From the NCBI GenBank assembly GCA_000467715.1, contig AJFK01001053.1, positions 1 through 64,000 of the forward strand: 64,000 nt of DNA. The letters run 5' to 3'. A program made the position numbers and the translations under genes. The notes beneath the pieces are model-generated. The model was not told where the DNA came from. It did no database searches and saw only the letters and a program-made list of their open reading frames with translations. This DNA is from Hysterium pulicare CBS 123377 (taxonomy: Eukaryota; Ascomycota; Dothideomycetes; Hysteriales; Hysteriaceae). Of the stretch, positions 37,709 to 47,986 are shown piece by piece. Numbering within the stretch: position 1 is the first letter of the stretch; each line of letters starts with the position of its first letter.

Positions 37709-38764
37709 ATGTCCGGTAGGTCGAAACCCCCCCTCGAGCTCTTGTTTGTAGCTCTGCAGCTGACAGCTTGATTCTTCGTATAGGAAGTGCGGGCTATGAC
37801 AGACACATCACTATCTTCTCCGACCAAGGCCGGTTATATCAAGTCGGTGCGTCACATCCTCAGAATCTGTAACACGTTGCGAAGCCTCAGAAATCCAAGG
37901 ACTGTTTGCTACTTCAGCACGATCGACGCTGACCATAACCTATCATAGAATATGCCTTCAAAGCAATCACGGCCGCAAATATAACATCCGTAGGCGTCAG
38001 AGGCAAGAATTGTGCTGTGGTCATCTCGCAGAAGAAGGTCCCGGTGAGTGCGCTCAGCACATGCAAGGGCTCTCAGCTGCTTATGTCAATGATCTCATCA
38101 GGATAAACTCATCGACCCATCCTCCGTCTCTTACATCTACAAACTCTCTCCATCGGTTGGCTGTGTGATGACAGGATCGATTGCTGATGCTAGAGCTTCT
38201 GTCAATCGGGCGAGAGGTGAAGCTGCCGAGTTCAGATACAAGTATGGATACGAAATGCCCTGCGATGTCCTTGCGAAGCGGATAGCCAATATCAGTCAAG
38301 TCTATACCCAACGAGTAAGCAAGGCTTTCATCAGCTGAGAGCTGTACTTTCTCAGGCAACTCTAACGTCTTGACCAGGCTTACATGCGACCTCTCGGCGT
38401 TGCGACAACGCTCATCTCAGTGGATTCCGAGTACGGACCCCAGTTGTACAAGTGCGATCCAGCTGGGTACTATGTGGGCTATAAAGCCACTGCTTCAGGA
38501 CCAAAGACTCAGGAGGCTCTCAATTTCCTAGAGAAGAAGCTAAAGAACAAGGATAGTGCAGAAGGCAGCTGGGAGGATGTTGTCGAGCTAGGCATCACAA
38601 CTCTAAGCACGGTACTGAGTGTTGATTTCAAGAAGGGCGAATTGGAGGTCGGCATTGTTGGTGGGCCCCGAGCGGATGGAAAGGAGGGCACGGATCCGGA
38701 ATTCAGGGCTCTTACGGAAGAAGAGATTGATGAACGACTGCAAGCAATTGCTGACAAGGACTGA
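37709..38764 (+). CDS. SCL1: 20S proteasome subunit alpha-1
   Basis: Five exons: 37709-37715 (7 nt), 37784-37846, 37949-38043, 38102-38314 and 38378-38764, giving 254 aa. The alpha-type N-terminal signature is [20 protein letters not shown]. Further close matches to yeast Scl1 are [39 protein letters not shown] and [10 protein letters not shown], then [16 protein letters not shown]. It forms part of the outer gate ring of the 20S core particle and is non-catalytic. Length and order are normal. The 7-nt first exon (ATGTCCG) is required to give the family start [10 protein letters not shown]. Confidence 0.96.
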
Positions 38765-39773
38765 GGGATAGCCATGCAGGTTGGGACGGGGTGAACCGCT
38801 CGTCAGGAACGATCCTACGCCAGAACTCCAACTCCAGCATGCTGTATACAAGGATTAGAGTCTGCACTCCTGCATAAGCGCATCGTGGTATGGTGAATTG
38901 GGTGGGTATGACATTTCAGCCGCGAGCTCCATGGTTTGTATGTACCACTAGCCCTCTATTGTCGAGCAGAATGACAGCCGTGTCTTTTCCCAGCTGCAAT
39001 TGTTTCCGTTCACCCCACCAGCACCTCAAGTTTCCTGCCGACCAAGCATCTGACTGGATCAGCGGTTCGGAGCACAGCCGTAGTGTGGCGCGCACCGGGG
39101 TGGAAGCGTTTGGCGGACGTTGTGGAAAGCTCAGGTTTTCCCTACGAGGCGCAACATATGCTCCTCATCTCAGCAGGACGACCCGAAAGCCGCACGACTA
39201 ATTTAGCAGCAATGACCAATCTGATGTCGCGCTGCGGCTGCTACGAATTACTTGGTGTTGAGCGTTGCCAGGTTCGGCCGGGCGCCTAAGCCCGCTTGGG
39301 CGATGTGGCTTGCCCATGGCTTGCGTCGTGAAGCTGAGCAGCCATTGGAGGCCAAAAAATGGTCCTCACCGGCATCAATCCAGCTGTGATGGTTTTAGGA
39401 TGGAGCTGCTTGCTTTTCAGTGCCTTTGCACTGTCTTTCTGCCATGCAACTCTTACGCCTTATCGTCGTACCCCCTTTCTGTCCCTTGCGATGCTGAAAA
39501 TGCAGCCAGCTGGAACTCCTCACAGCCCAATGTGGGACTCGGTAAAACATGGCGGCGGGAGTATCCCGACTATTGAGTCCGGGACGGGTCCTATTCCTAA
39601 CCAGAGCATCGTCATGAACACCTTTACTCATTCCTTTATAAACCACTGCGAACACCTTCAGCAATATCCCACCAGCAAGCGAGCCTCACTACTATCATTC
39701 CTATTCACTTCTTCAAATTTCAGTTCGCCTTCTTCCTTGATCTTCGTCCTATCTCTTAATTCCTAATATCACA
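38765..39773. other. intergenic region (1 kb)
   Basis: Several short frames but no domain-like sequence. The last 150 bp are CT-rich leader of the next gene. Confidence 0.5.
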
Positions 39774-40655
39774 ATGTCTGATGGACGTAAGGCTGTCCCT
39801 GTTTTCATCTCTCCATCTGATCCTGTCTCTTCATACCCGCTGGTATCAGAGACAGGAGAAGCCCTCCTGAAATGTCTGCTGAATCGCTCTTCCCTCTAGT
39901 CAACGATGCTCGCGCCATTCGGGTTGCGGAGATCATGACCGACTTTCGGAACCTACAATACTACATCAACCAGCTCCGGGCCACACCCACCGCAGAGGAG
40001 TACTATCTGGAGGGCTTTGCCCTGCTTCGACAGTGTGGTTCTGAGGCTCAAGCCGTCCTCGATGCTCCCTTTACGGCAACTTCTACGTCACCCAGCGGTA
40101 ATGCGGAGCGAGAAAAGGCGCAATTAAGATCGTAAGGCTTCTCCGTCACTTCATCGGCCGTTCAATCCTAAGTTGCACGAGCCAGATGTCATGCTCCGAT
40201 GGCGGGACGATGTGTCTGGCGTTGGTAGAGTGCTTAGGCTGACGTGATTTTCCAACTCCAGCATCATCGTGGACGCCGCTGTTCGCCGATTTCAATGCCA
40301 AAAATCATATTTGCGAGCTCACGCAGGACTGCGCTGGATGAATTCGCGAAACGCTATACTCAGGGGACAGAAAGCTAATGCGAGTCACTTCGCTGCCTTA
40401 CAAGCGACCGATAACACCCTTCGGATGGTACGTGGCGCATGCAAGCACGAGCTCTTGATAGTTTCATCATTTGCAATCATCTGGATTTGCTTCTATTGGA
40501 ACGTTGCTAACAGAGATCTTTCACAGGAATTGGCAGGCATCACTGATCAACACGTCGATTACACACTTCGCTCTCGAGATTCGGCACAAGGAAAGTGGTT
40601 GGCCGAGGATCCGTCACTTGCTACCATCCAGCAAATTCTAGCCTCACGGAGATGA
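39774..40655 (+). CDS. hypothetical four-exon protein
   Basis: Four exons: 39774-39786, 39852-40131, 40262-40427 and 40527-40655, giving 195 aa. All joins keep phase. Donors are GTAAGG, GTAAGG and GTACGT, and the acceptor before exon 4 is a good TTTCACAG. The protein is helical and soluble: FRNLQYYINQLRATPTAEEY and FALLRQCGSEAQAVLDAP, then Arg/Gln-rich helices and the ending DPSLATIQQILASRR. There is no signal peptide or membrane segment. I recognise no family. The consistent splicing and amphipathic helices argue that it is a real, possibly lineage-restricted gene. Confidence 0.55.
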
Positions 40656-41029
40656 GGATCGTGCAGAGACTAAGGATGGTGTTCAGCGTCCATGCAGTTG
40701 CCCAGCCCAGCATCTCGGACACCAATCCCCACAATCGGCAAATCTCCGCACTATTTCGACTATCTCAGACCGTCAAAACCGCCGATTCTATCTTCTTAGC
40801 ATACCGGAACTCAGTCCTGGAGACTAGTTCCTTTACAAGCAATGCGACTTGCGAGATACCACCTTTCCTTCCTTTTTTCGACAATCCTTCCTCGGCATCT
40901 CTTCGACAACCCCTGACAGCTACGCAGCGCGGACATTCTTATCAAAAGCATACATTGGTTACCCTACTTCTTGTCGACGGTTCATTATTTGGCGTACTAC
41001 TTGGACTTGTGGCGGCGGCGTTTTTCTAG
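40652..41029 (+). other. overlapping open frame with hydrophobic C-terminus
   Basis: A 125-codon frame starts in an ATGA overlap with the stop of the preceding gene and ends in a hydrophobic segment (LVTLLLVDGSLFGVLLGLVA) right at the C-terminus. It could be a tail-anchored protein or an alternative 3' end of the upstream gene. No family likeness was found, and chance is quite possible. Confidence 0.2.
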
Positions 41030-44000
41030 GGCATACACCATTTCCTTGGCTTGGAAATTAGGGAAGCGACACTGCAACACTGCATAAGCATTTTAAAGGG
41101 AGATTCTGGCATGGCTGGACATATTTGGGGACGAGGCATATGACAGAGGGCGATCGATATCTAGGCACATTATGATCGTCGAATCGATAAGATAGACCAA
41201 GATTACTTTGATTGCAATTTCTCTTTCTCGCCGTTAGAGATCGCAGAAGGCTAAGTCGATGATTCTACAGGGATTGAAATTTGGCCTGATTGCGATAACC
41301 CTTGCACGCATCAGATTCAGCGCAGAATCAGCGCAGCTAGATCTGCCGTCAGCTTGCGTGAGCGCGAGTACCGGAGTCTTGGGTCAAGGGTCAAGACATG
41401 CGGCGTGCTCGCATTACCGATCTTCTACTGGATCTACTGTGTATAGCTGCAATCATTCAATATCCGAACACCTCTACGATTCATGATTTGCCAATTGCCA
41501 GAATTGTCGGTGTGTGGTTGATTGAAAGCGATGTTTCCCCCAAGCGTTTGGCACATGCCGCGAATGGTACACCAGTGTCGCAGAAACCGTTGATTCATCA
41601 GATGACAATTGCTCGGGCTTGTATCGGTGAGGGACGCGCAAGCACGCTTGTTGCTATCTCTATCTTAGAGCGAACACTAACGTAGCGACCGTCATTCAGC
41701 ATGACCCCATCATCGTGGGCTATGCATCGTCTCTTTCGAGTAGTATGCCCCGGCACATGTTGCCGATTTTCATTCAGCCTTTCGACAAAAGGAGCCGCGT
41801 GAGCCGGAAGCGGCTAGGTCATCGGCGTGTCCTGAGAATTAAGCTCATGGGCCACGTGCAGAGGTCGGGTCGGGGAAACCGATGCTAGCGCAGCCTTGTC
41901 CAAAAGGCCCTCGCCGACTGGAGCCATCCCAGCACCACAGCCTCGGACCATGCAATGGCGTGCAGGAAGGCATGGCAGTCTTGTCTTTTGCACCTCGGGG
42001 AACACGCGATGCGGCATGTCATAGCCTCATCGTTGATCTCAGGATCTCCCACTACATCGGCATCTTCACCCGCCTTGCCTCGACTGCTCCCCTGGGAGGC
42101 CCACTCACTCTCACTCTTCCCCTGTCTGCTCCCACTATCGTTGTCCACGAGAATCATCCATCAGACCACTTTCGTACGCCATGAAACCACTCGGTACCAA
42201 GCAACGAAATCCTTGCGAAGCTGAAGACAGAGTACCACGACATCTAACCACAAGATTTCTTCTCATCTGCCCCACGATCTCCAAGCGAAGTAGCCAGCCT
42301 TACGTTCCAATTCGTTCCGCTGTAAGGCTGGCGCCTCGACTGGCCACGTCGGCTCCGTAGCTCCGAATGCAATTGGTTGTTTGCTGTGGCATTTTCAGCT
42401 CAGCGGCGCTATCGACTTCAGCTCTGATAGTCGCTTCTTGCTTAGCAGATGAGTGACTTCTCTCCCCACATCAATATGCCTCTTCCTTCCCTCCTACTAC
42501 CAACACAGCAGTATCATCCCGTCATTACGACACCGTCACCATCTCTAAATATTAATAGACCCTCAGCTTCGACGGGCTAGGTCGTGTTCCCTCCCTCCAT
42601 ATCAGGCCATTTGATATTACTTTCCTTTGCCCATTGACTGACCCCGGGCAATCGTCAGATCTGAAAATTCCACATGCAGGCACTTCATCCATTCCCTGCT
42701 TTGAAGCGCAAGCTTAACAAGATGAGTACAGCCTCCAACCTTGCTTTGCTATTAGCCTCGATTTTCTGGGAGTTCTGACTTTTCCTCTCAATTTCACATT
42801 TCCTTTGGCTGTCTCTAATCTCGTCGCTCTTCAAAAGGACGTCAGAAAGTTGCCATACATACGGATCGTTTGTTAGATCCCGTCGCACGAGGACGAACGC
42901 TCGATGAGCTACTCTCAATTGCCCAAAATCTTTGATTTAGAAATTTTCACCTCCAATATTTCATGCGTGCTTGTACATCCCCCAATAATAGTTTTCACAT
43001 GTCATGTGCATGATCTGCTCTACACCTTTCCTATCAATACCTTGCCAGTGGTATGTAAGAGGCATCGGGACCGGCTTCTGCATCTTTTCTCGATATCTAA
43101 AGTTTTCCTCCCCTCGAGACCGAAATTTGCCTGTCCTTTCGGGCTTTGGGACACTTCTCTTTCCTTTCCACTGTCTAATACGAAGTTTTTCGCCAGCCAC
43201 ATTCGCTCAAGCTCATAGGCGAGAGCGTCTTCGTTAATCCTACTACGAGGAGGAACATCCTGGCCCTAGGGCCCATACATCTCCTTTTACAAGCCGGAGA
43301 TCAACGGCATCTTCGCGTGGCTATTTACCCAAGCCGGTCGTAGAGCAGAGGTTTTCGACGAACGCGGTAGTGTGTATTTGGCCTTTTCATTGACTTCAAC
43401 TACGATTCCACGGTTTAGCGAGTTGGACATATACTCGGAGAAGTTGCTGTCGCGATCTATCTCTTTGCTCGATTTTCTCAAGATCTCATGTCTTATCTCC
43501 TCTATTCCCTTCAAGCGGCATTAATTACCATGATCTTAAGCACAGTCGAACTGTCTTTGCAATTTCGATCAATGGATATCCGGAAGCTCTGGCTTTGAGT
43601 GCGAAATGGATATAGGCATACGCTCATGTTTAAATTGGCGCTACATTTATTCTAGACCTAGACTTATAATTCCAGGTGCAACGAATGATGTTGGGAAAAT
43701 GTGAAACTGCTCATACTGCAGCTTCGCCATGTACTTTGGCATCGGGTTTGGATTCTCACTACTTCGAAGCACTCAGTCAAGGGTTCTCCACTTCGTGAAG
43801 GGTCGCGGTGGTTCCGTCTTACTGCTTGGTATTAGCGGGTGGTTGAGTTGGGGTCGGCTGGAAGGTTTGGGGGGGTGTTGGAGTTGAGGGGAGGGAGTAT
43901 TCTTCGACAAATTTTGCGTTTTTGTTTAGGAGAGGAGCTGCCCCAAGTTGTTTAGGGAGGTGAGGAATGAGGTATAGAGGATGGAGAGAGAGGAGAGTTT

Positions 44001-44205
44001 GACTAAGTTAGTAGAAGAATAGTTCCTGGGAGAGTGGAGGAAATGATGCGTTAAGATGCTCTCTTTGCATAAATCACTGGCACAGAGATAGGGATACGAC
44101 ACAGATGCCTAGTAAGCCGAGACCTCTATCTATTCGTTCTTTTTCTATAAAGCAGTATCGACATATCTCTGCTCGATATCGTAAGCTCACACACCTCGCA
44201 ACTAG
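41030..44205. other. gene-free stretch (3.2 kb)
   Basis: No frame of convincing protein character on either strand; open frames are under ~100 codons and overlap in conflicting frames. Notable contents are an 11-bp perfect inverted repeat (42293-42332) and many pyrimidine-rich tracts between 42430 and 43200. It could be a long regulatory region, a non-coding transcript, or decayed sequence. Confidence 0.4.
42293..42332. repeat. perfect 11-bp inverted repeat (hairpin)
   Basis: gccagccttac at 42293-42303 and gtaaggctggc at 42322-42332 are exact reverse complements separated by an 18-nt loop. It lies in the gene-free stretch, with no T-run after it. Confidence 0.6.
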
Positions 44206-45961
44206 TCACTTGGAACCACCTGCCACAGCGGCTTCCTTCTTCTTCCTCACTTCCTCCAATTTCGCAGCTTTCTTCGCTGCATTCTTACTCAACTTCTTTC
44301 CGTCACCGTCGGCTTGCTCTGCACCGGTATTTGCTGCCGCTTGCGCTGCAGTCTGTTTGGGTTTAGTGGGGTTGGGGTTTCCTTTCCATTCGAGTTTACG
44401 GGGACGCATGTATTCGTTCATAATCTATGCACATTAACAATTGGACTCGGTATCATCAAAGGGTAGGAGGTGGAGAGATAGTTGATCATACCTCATCCGT
44501 GACTTTTGCTCTGGCTTCTTGGAATTTCTTTACTTGAGCTGTCATGATGGTAACACACTATTAAGAATCAGTGATGTCCTTGCTAGAAGAGATGCCGGTA
44601 TAAACCTCTTTTTTCATATCTCCAGTCAACATGTCTCCCTTCTTATACGCATCGTAGAATCTCTGCAGCTTCTCATCATCGTCTTCAAAGTACGTGAGAT
44701 ATTGATAAGATACGTCGATATCGGGGTTTCCTCCAAGCTCACGATGGAGTTCCAAGGTTTCTTGGCCGCCACTGAAAGCGTGCTTGTTGATCTTGTTTTT
44801 AATCTGCTTTTCCGTATCCGACATGTAGATTGCTGAGTTTGGGTTGCTCGCGCTCATCTTCCCGCCAGCGCCTTGCAATGCTGTCAGGAACTTGCTATGG
44901 ATCAAGGCTGGTTTCGGAGACGGGAATCGCATTCGTAGTGAGTTATCGCGAACAAGACGGAAGTACGGGTCTTGGTCGATGGCGCAGGGGATTAAGCAAG
45001 GTATCGCGGCGGTCTTTGCGGAGCGTAGATCTGCTTGTGGGTCGTCGCCCCAGATGAAAGGATAGCTAGTCGCAAAAGCAGCAACGCATTGGAGACTGGG
45101 GAAGAAGATACGGCCGGTGTTTGTACTAGCATCGAAGCCGAAGGCCCCTCGGACTTGGTTGAAGGTGATCAGTTTGCTGAATTCCATGGCATTCAGAACA
45201 AAATGGCCTGCTCCCCCTGAGCCGTAGAACTTCAGATCACTGTGAATAGTCAGTGAGCCGTGCTTTGATCTGCCTGAGAGGTGACAAACCTGTAAATAAA
45301 TGTCTTCTTTACTAACTAGTGTTAGCGCGTGTTCGGAATATACATCAGTTAGACTCACCGTCGAAGCCCTAGAGCGGTCGTTAGTCACCAGTGTTATACG
45401 TGTCACGCTAGGTCAACTCACCATTGCAATGATATCTTTGGCGTTTTCCCTCGAGAACTGAATGACATCTTCGAACGTCAAATTCTCCTTGAAAAGTGCC
45501 TTCTCGTCATCCGTCAACATAATGACCAACGGCACATCAAAGACATCCTGCAACCACTTGGTAAACTCAAACGGAATGGTATGTCCAATGTGCAAACTAC
45601 CAGCACTTGGTCCTCTTCCGGTGTACAACAGAAAGTCCTCCCCTCTCTCATAAGTATCCAATATCAGATCCAGATCCCTATGAGAGAAGAACAACCCTCT
45701 CCTTAACCAGCGATGGGGTTTGTGTCCTGTCACTCTCTCGAACCGCTCCAGTAGAGGCTTGTCTACAAGTTTGGTGGCCCATTTGGCGGAAATGGCTTCG
45801 TAGTCGAAAGCGAGAACATTTCCTTGCTCATCTACGGCACCTTGGACGTCCCAGGGATTGATTTCTTGTTCGGTAGCGCCGCTCTTGGTAGCTGTTTCGG
45901 CGATGGAGAGAGCGGCGACTGAGGGCGGTTCGCCCAATTCGTGGGGAGGGGCTTCGGCCAT
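44206..45961 (-). CDS. WRS1: Cytosolic tryptophanyl-tRNA synthetase
   Basis: Six exons: 45422-45961, 45359-45368 (10 nt), 45290-45311 (22 nt), 44606-45239, 44492-44557 and 44206-44424, giving 496 aa. A class I synthetase: the HIGH-type motif is GSLHIGHTIPF near residue 125 and the KMSKS-type motif is GGKMSASNP. The segment GFDVKKTFIYSDLKFYGSGG is rebuilt only by joining both microexons. The C-terminal anticodon-side helix is VKKFQEARAKVTDEIMNEYM. An Ala/Lys-rich tail ends the protein. It charges tRNA(Trp) in the cytosol. It is divergent from UPS1. Confidence 0.96.
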
Positions 45962-46626
45962 TGCGATGGATGAATGCTTCTGAGAAGAAGCTTACGGGGG
46001 CTTAAAGTGCTTAAAAGGATGGCAGAACGGGTGCTTGAGAGTTGTCAGTGTTTACGCGGACAAATTATGTGAGGATTTGGGTATGAGTCAAAACGGTGAA
46101 AGGAATTTCGGAGTATAGCACTCACCCCAAATCCCGTGCCGTTGAAGTGAGCCCACCAATCAAGGACAATTGAAAAGAAGTCCCGCTGTAGTAGTTCACT
46201 GTCTCTCAAGAATTATCGCGGAATTGCACGTGTGGTGTTTTGAGCTTGCCAAGCCCTTCCCACTTCGTGGCTTCCCCGCGAAAGCCCGCTTGGGCTTGGC
46301 GTCGGGCGACGGAGCCTCCACCTCCGTAGTGGAAGGCAAAGCTCGTGATCATCGTCAGAGATGCCCTCCACTTCTTGTACATCATCAACCTCCTCCTTCT
46401 TCTATCACAACCTTACTTCTTCCAACTCGTACGTTCTCAATACTGCCTGAGCAATTGGGCACGTAGAGAATGCAACTACCGAGTTCGTCATAGACCTCAG
46501 CCACGCTGCAAGCTAGCAAACATCCCCTTCCGTCACCATCTACCCAATTCATTGAACATCAACTCACGCACGAGCAAACAACGAACGCTTCCCATATACC
46601 CGTCCATCCACCCCTCTCCCGCCATA
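45962..46626. promoter_or_regulatory. shared divergent promoter of WRS1 and UPS1
   Basis: 665 bp between divergent starts. The frame upstream of UPS1 is open, but it reads as a CT-rich leader. Confidence 0.5.
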
Positions 46627-47421
46627 ATGGTGAAATTCTACTCTCAAACCTACACCTACGACTACCCCCTCCCAGCCGTCAGTCTCGCTTACTTCCTCCG
46701 CTATCCCAACCCCTACAGCACCCACGTCCTCTCCACCGACACCATCTCTCGCTCCTTCGACCCCATAACCCAACGCCTAACAACCGTCCGCCTCCATCTG
46801 AAACGCAGCAAACTCCCCTCCGCCGTCCTGAAGCTACTACCGCGAGGCCTCCTCGGTGCGAGCGGCACAGGCGAAAGCCAGAGCTACATACTGGAGAAAT
46901 CAGTCGTGGATGTCAAGGAAGGATGGATGGACACCGAGAGCCGGAATCTGGAGTTCACGGGCGTGCTTTCTGTTGTTGAACGACAAGAGTTTCGACGGCC
47001 TCCGCCTATGGGCGAGGAATGGAAGGGTGTTGAGGCTGCGGCTGCCAGACATGGGTTTCAGGTCGGACAGCAGGATATGGGGCAGGAGAAAACGGATGTT
47101 ACTACGACTGTGACATTACATTCTAGCCTTGGGCAGAATCGGTGGAAGAGGAAGAAGGCAGAGGCTGTGGAGGTAGGTGGTTCGATGGGAGAAGAAGAAC
47201 AACCGGCGAAAGTGGGCTTTTTTAAGTCTTGGAGTACGGCATCTATCCAACGATCCATTGAGATCATTGGACTTAAGCGCGCTCAGCGAAGCCAACCGAA
47301 TGCGAAGGAAGGTATGAAAGTTGTGCTGCAGAGATTGCGAGAGGGGGGCTTGGTGGCTGTCTTGGAAGGCATGCGTAGGGATCGAGAATCTGTCCTTGGG
47401 GGACATGGAGGCGACGAATGA
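46627..47421 (+). CDS. UPS1: PRELI/MSF1-domain mitochondrial lipid-transfer protein, Ups1-like
   Basis: A single exon of 264 aa. The PRELI/MSF1 domain fills residues 1-~180 and opens like yeast Ups1: FLRYPNPYSTHVLSTDTISR, then LTTVRLHLKRSKLPSAVLK and later ILEKSVVDVKEGWMDTESRN. An extended, Lys/Glu-rich C-terminus follows, ending in helices (MKVVLQRLREGGLVAVLEGM). Ups1 with Mdm35 moves phosphatidic acid across the intermembrane space for cardiolipin synthesis. Ups2/Ups3 are close relatives, so the paralogue choice is by the N-terminal likeness. The start MVKFYSQ matches the family; the upstream open frame is judged leader. Confidence 0.87.
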   Translation: MVKFYSQTYTYDYPLPAVSLAYFLRYPNPYSTHVLSTDTISRSFDPITQRLTTVRLHLKRSKLPSAVLKLLPRGLLGASGTGESQSYILEKSVVDVKEGWMDTESRNLEFTGVLSVVERQEFRRPPPMGEEWKGVEAAAARHGFQVGQQDMGQEKTDVTTTVTLHSSLGQNRWKRKKAEAVEVGGSMGEEEQPAKVGFFKSWSTASIQRSIEIIGLKRAQRSQPNAKEGMKVVLQRLREGGLVAVLEGMRRDRESVLGGHGGDE

Positions 47422-47986
47422 AAGTATGAGAAGGACTTCCTGACAAACTATGATCTTTAGCGTGGCGTTTTTGGTTTCTTCTCCCTCTCCCTACAGACGC
47501 GGCGTCATCGCCCTCTTATTCCGTTCATTCTCTCGCTGCACATAGCTGAGCCTGTCTTACTACATACTATCTTCTTCCGCGTTTGGGCTGGATCAGCAGA
47601 GAAGTCCTATATCAAAACCGCATGTATCATCATATCACATCATGAAAAGCGCTTGAGGATCGGCGTATTGATAGTACCACATACAATCGAATATTACAAA
47701 CCAACCCAAGCTCAGCTCTCATTCCTCAAGTCTATATGTAATTTGCTATTCCTTAAACCCATCTCTTCTAAATTACTGTTACATACAACATGAAAGTCTG
47801 AAGCGCTGCCCTATGATATATAGATATTTTGCAGTCCGGGTAGATAAATCAACAAACGAAGTATCAACCGTCGCTACTACGATATGAAATTAAAAGGGAG
47901 GTACATGACAGATTTATAAGGTCGCGAATAGAGTTCCTCGGTTTCCATGGAGGGAATTAGCGCAGGCAGGCCTAGACAGTTCAATG
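47422..47986. other. convergent intergenic region
   Basis: 3' flanks of UPS1 and the TmpA-like gene. No gene is seen. Confidence 0.5.

Noticed and set aside
39240-39330. Possible tRNA or structured RNA (GC-rich, near-palindromic)
   Set aside because: No A and B box pair and no cloverleaf could be built; a scan by eye found no tRNA anywhere in the window.
42904-43237. Overlapping frames in the gene-free stretch
   Set aside because: Three frames on both strands overlap with no splice support or motif.
46345-46626. N-terminal extension of UPS1
   Set aside because: Ups1-type proteins start exactly at MVxF; the upstream frame is a CT-rich leader.
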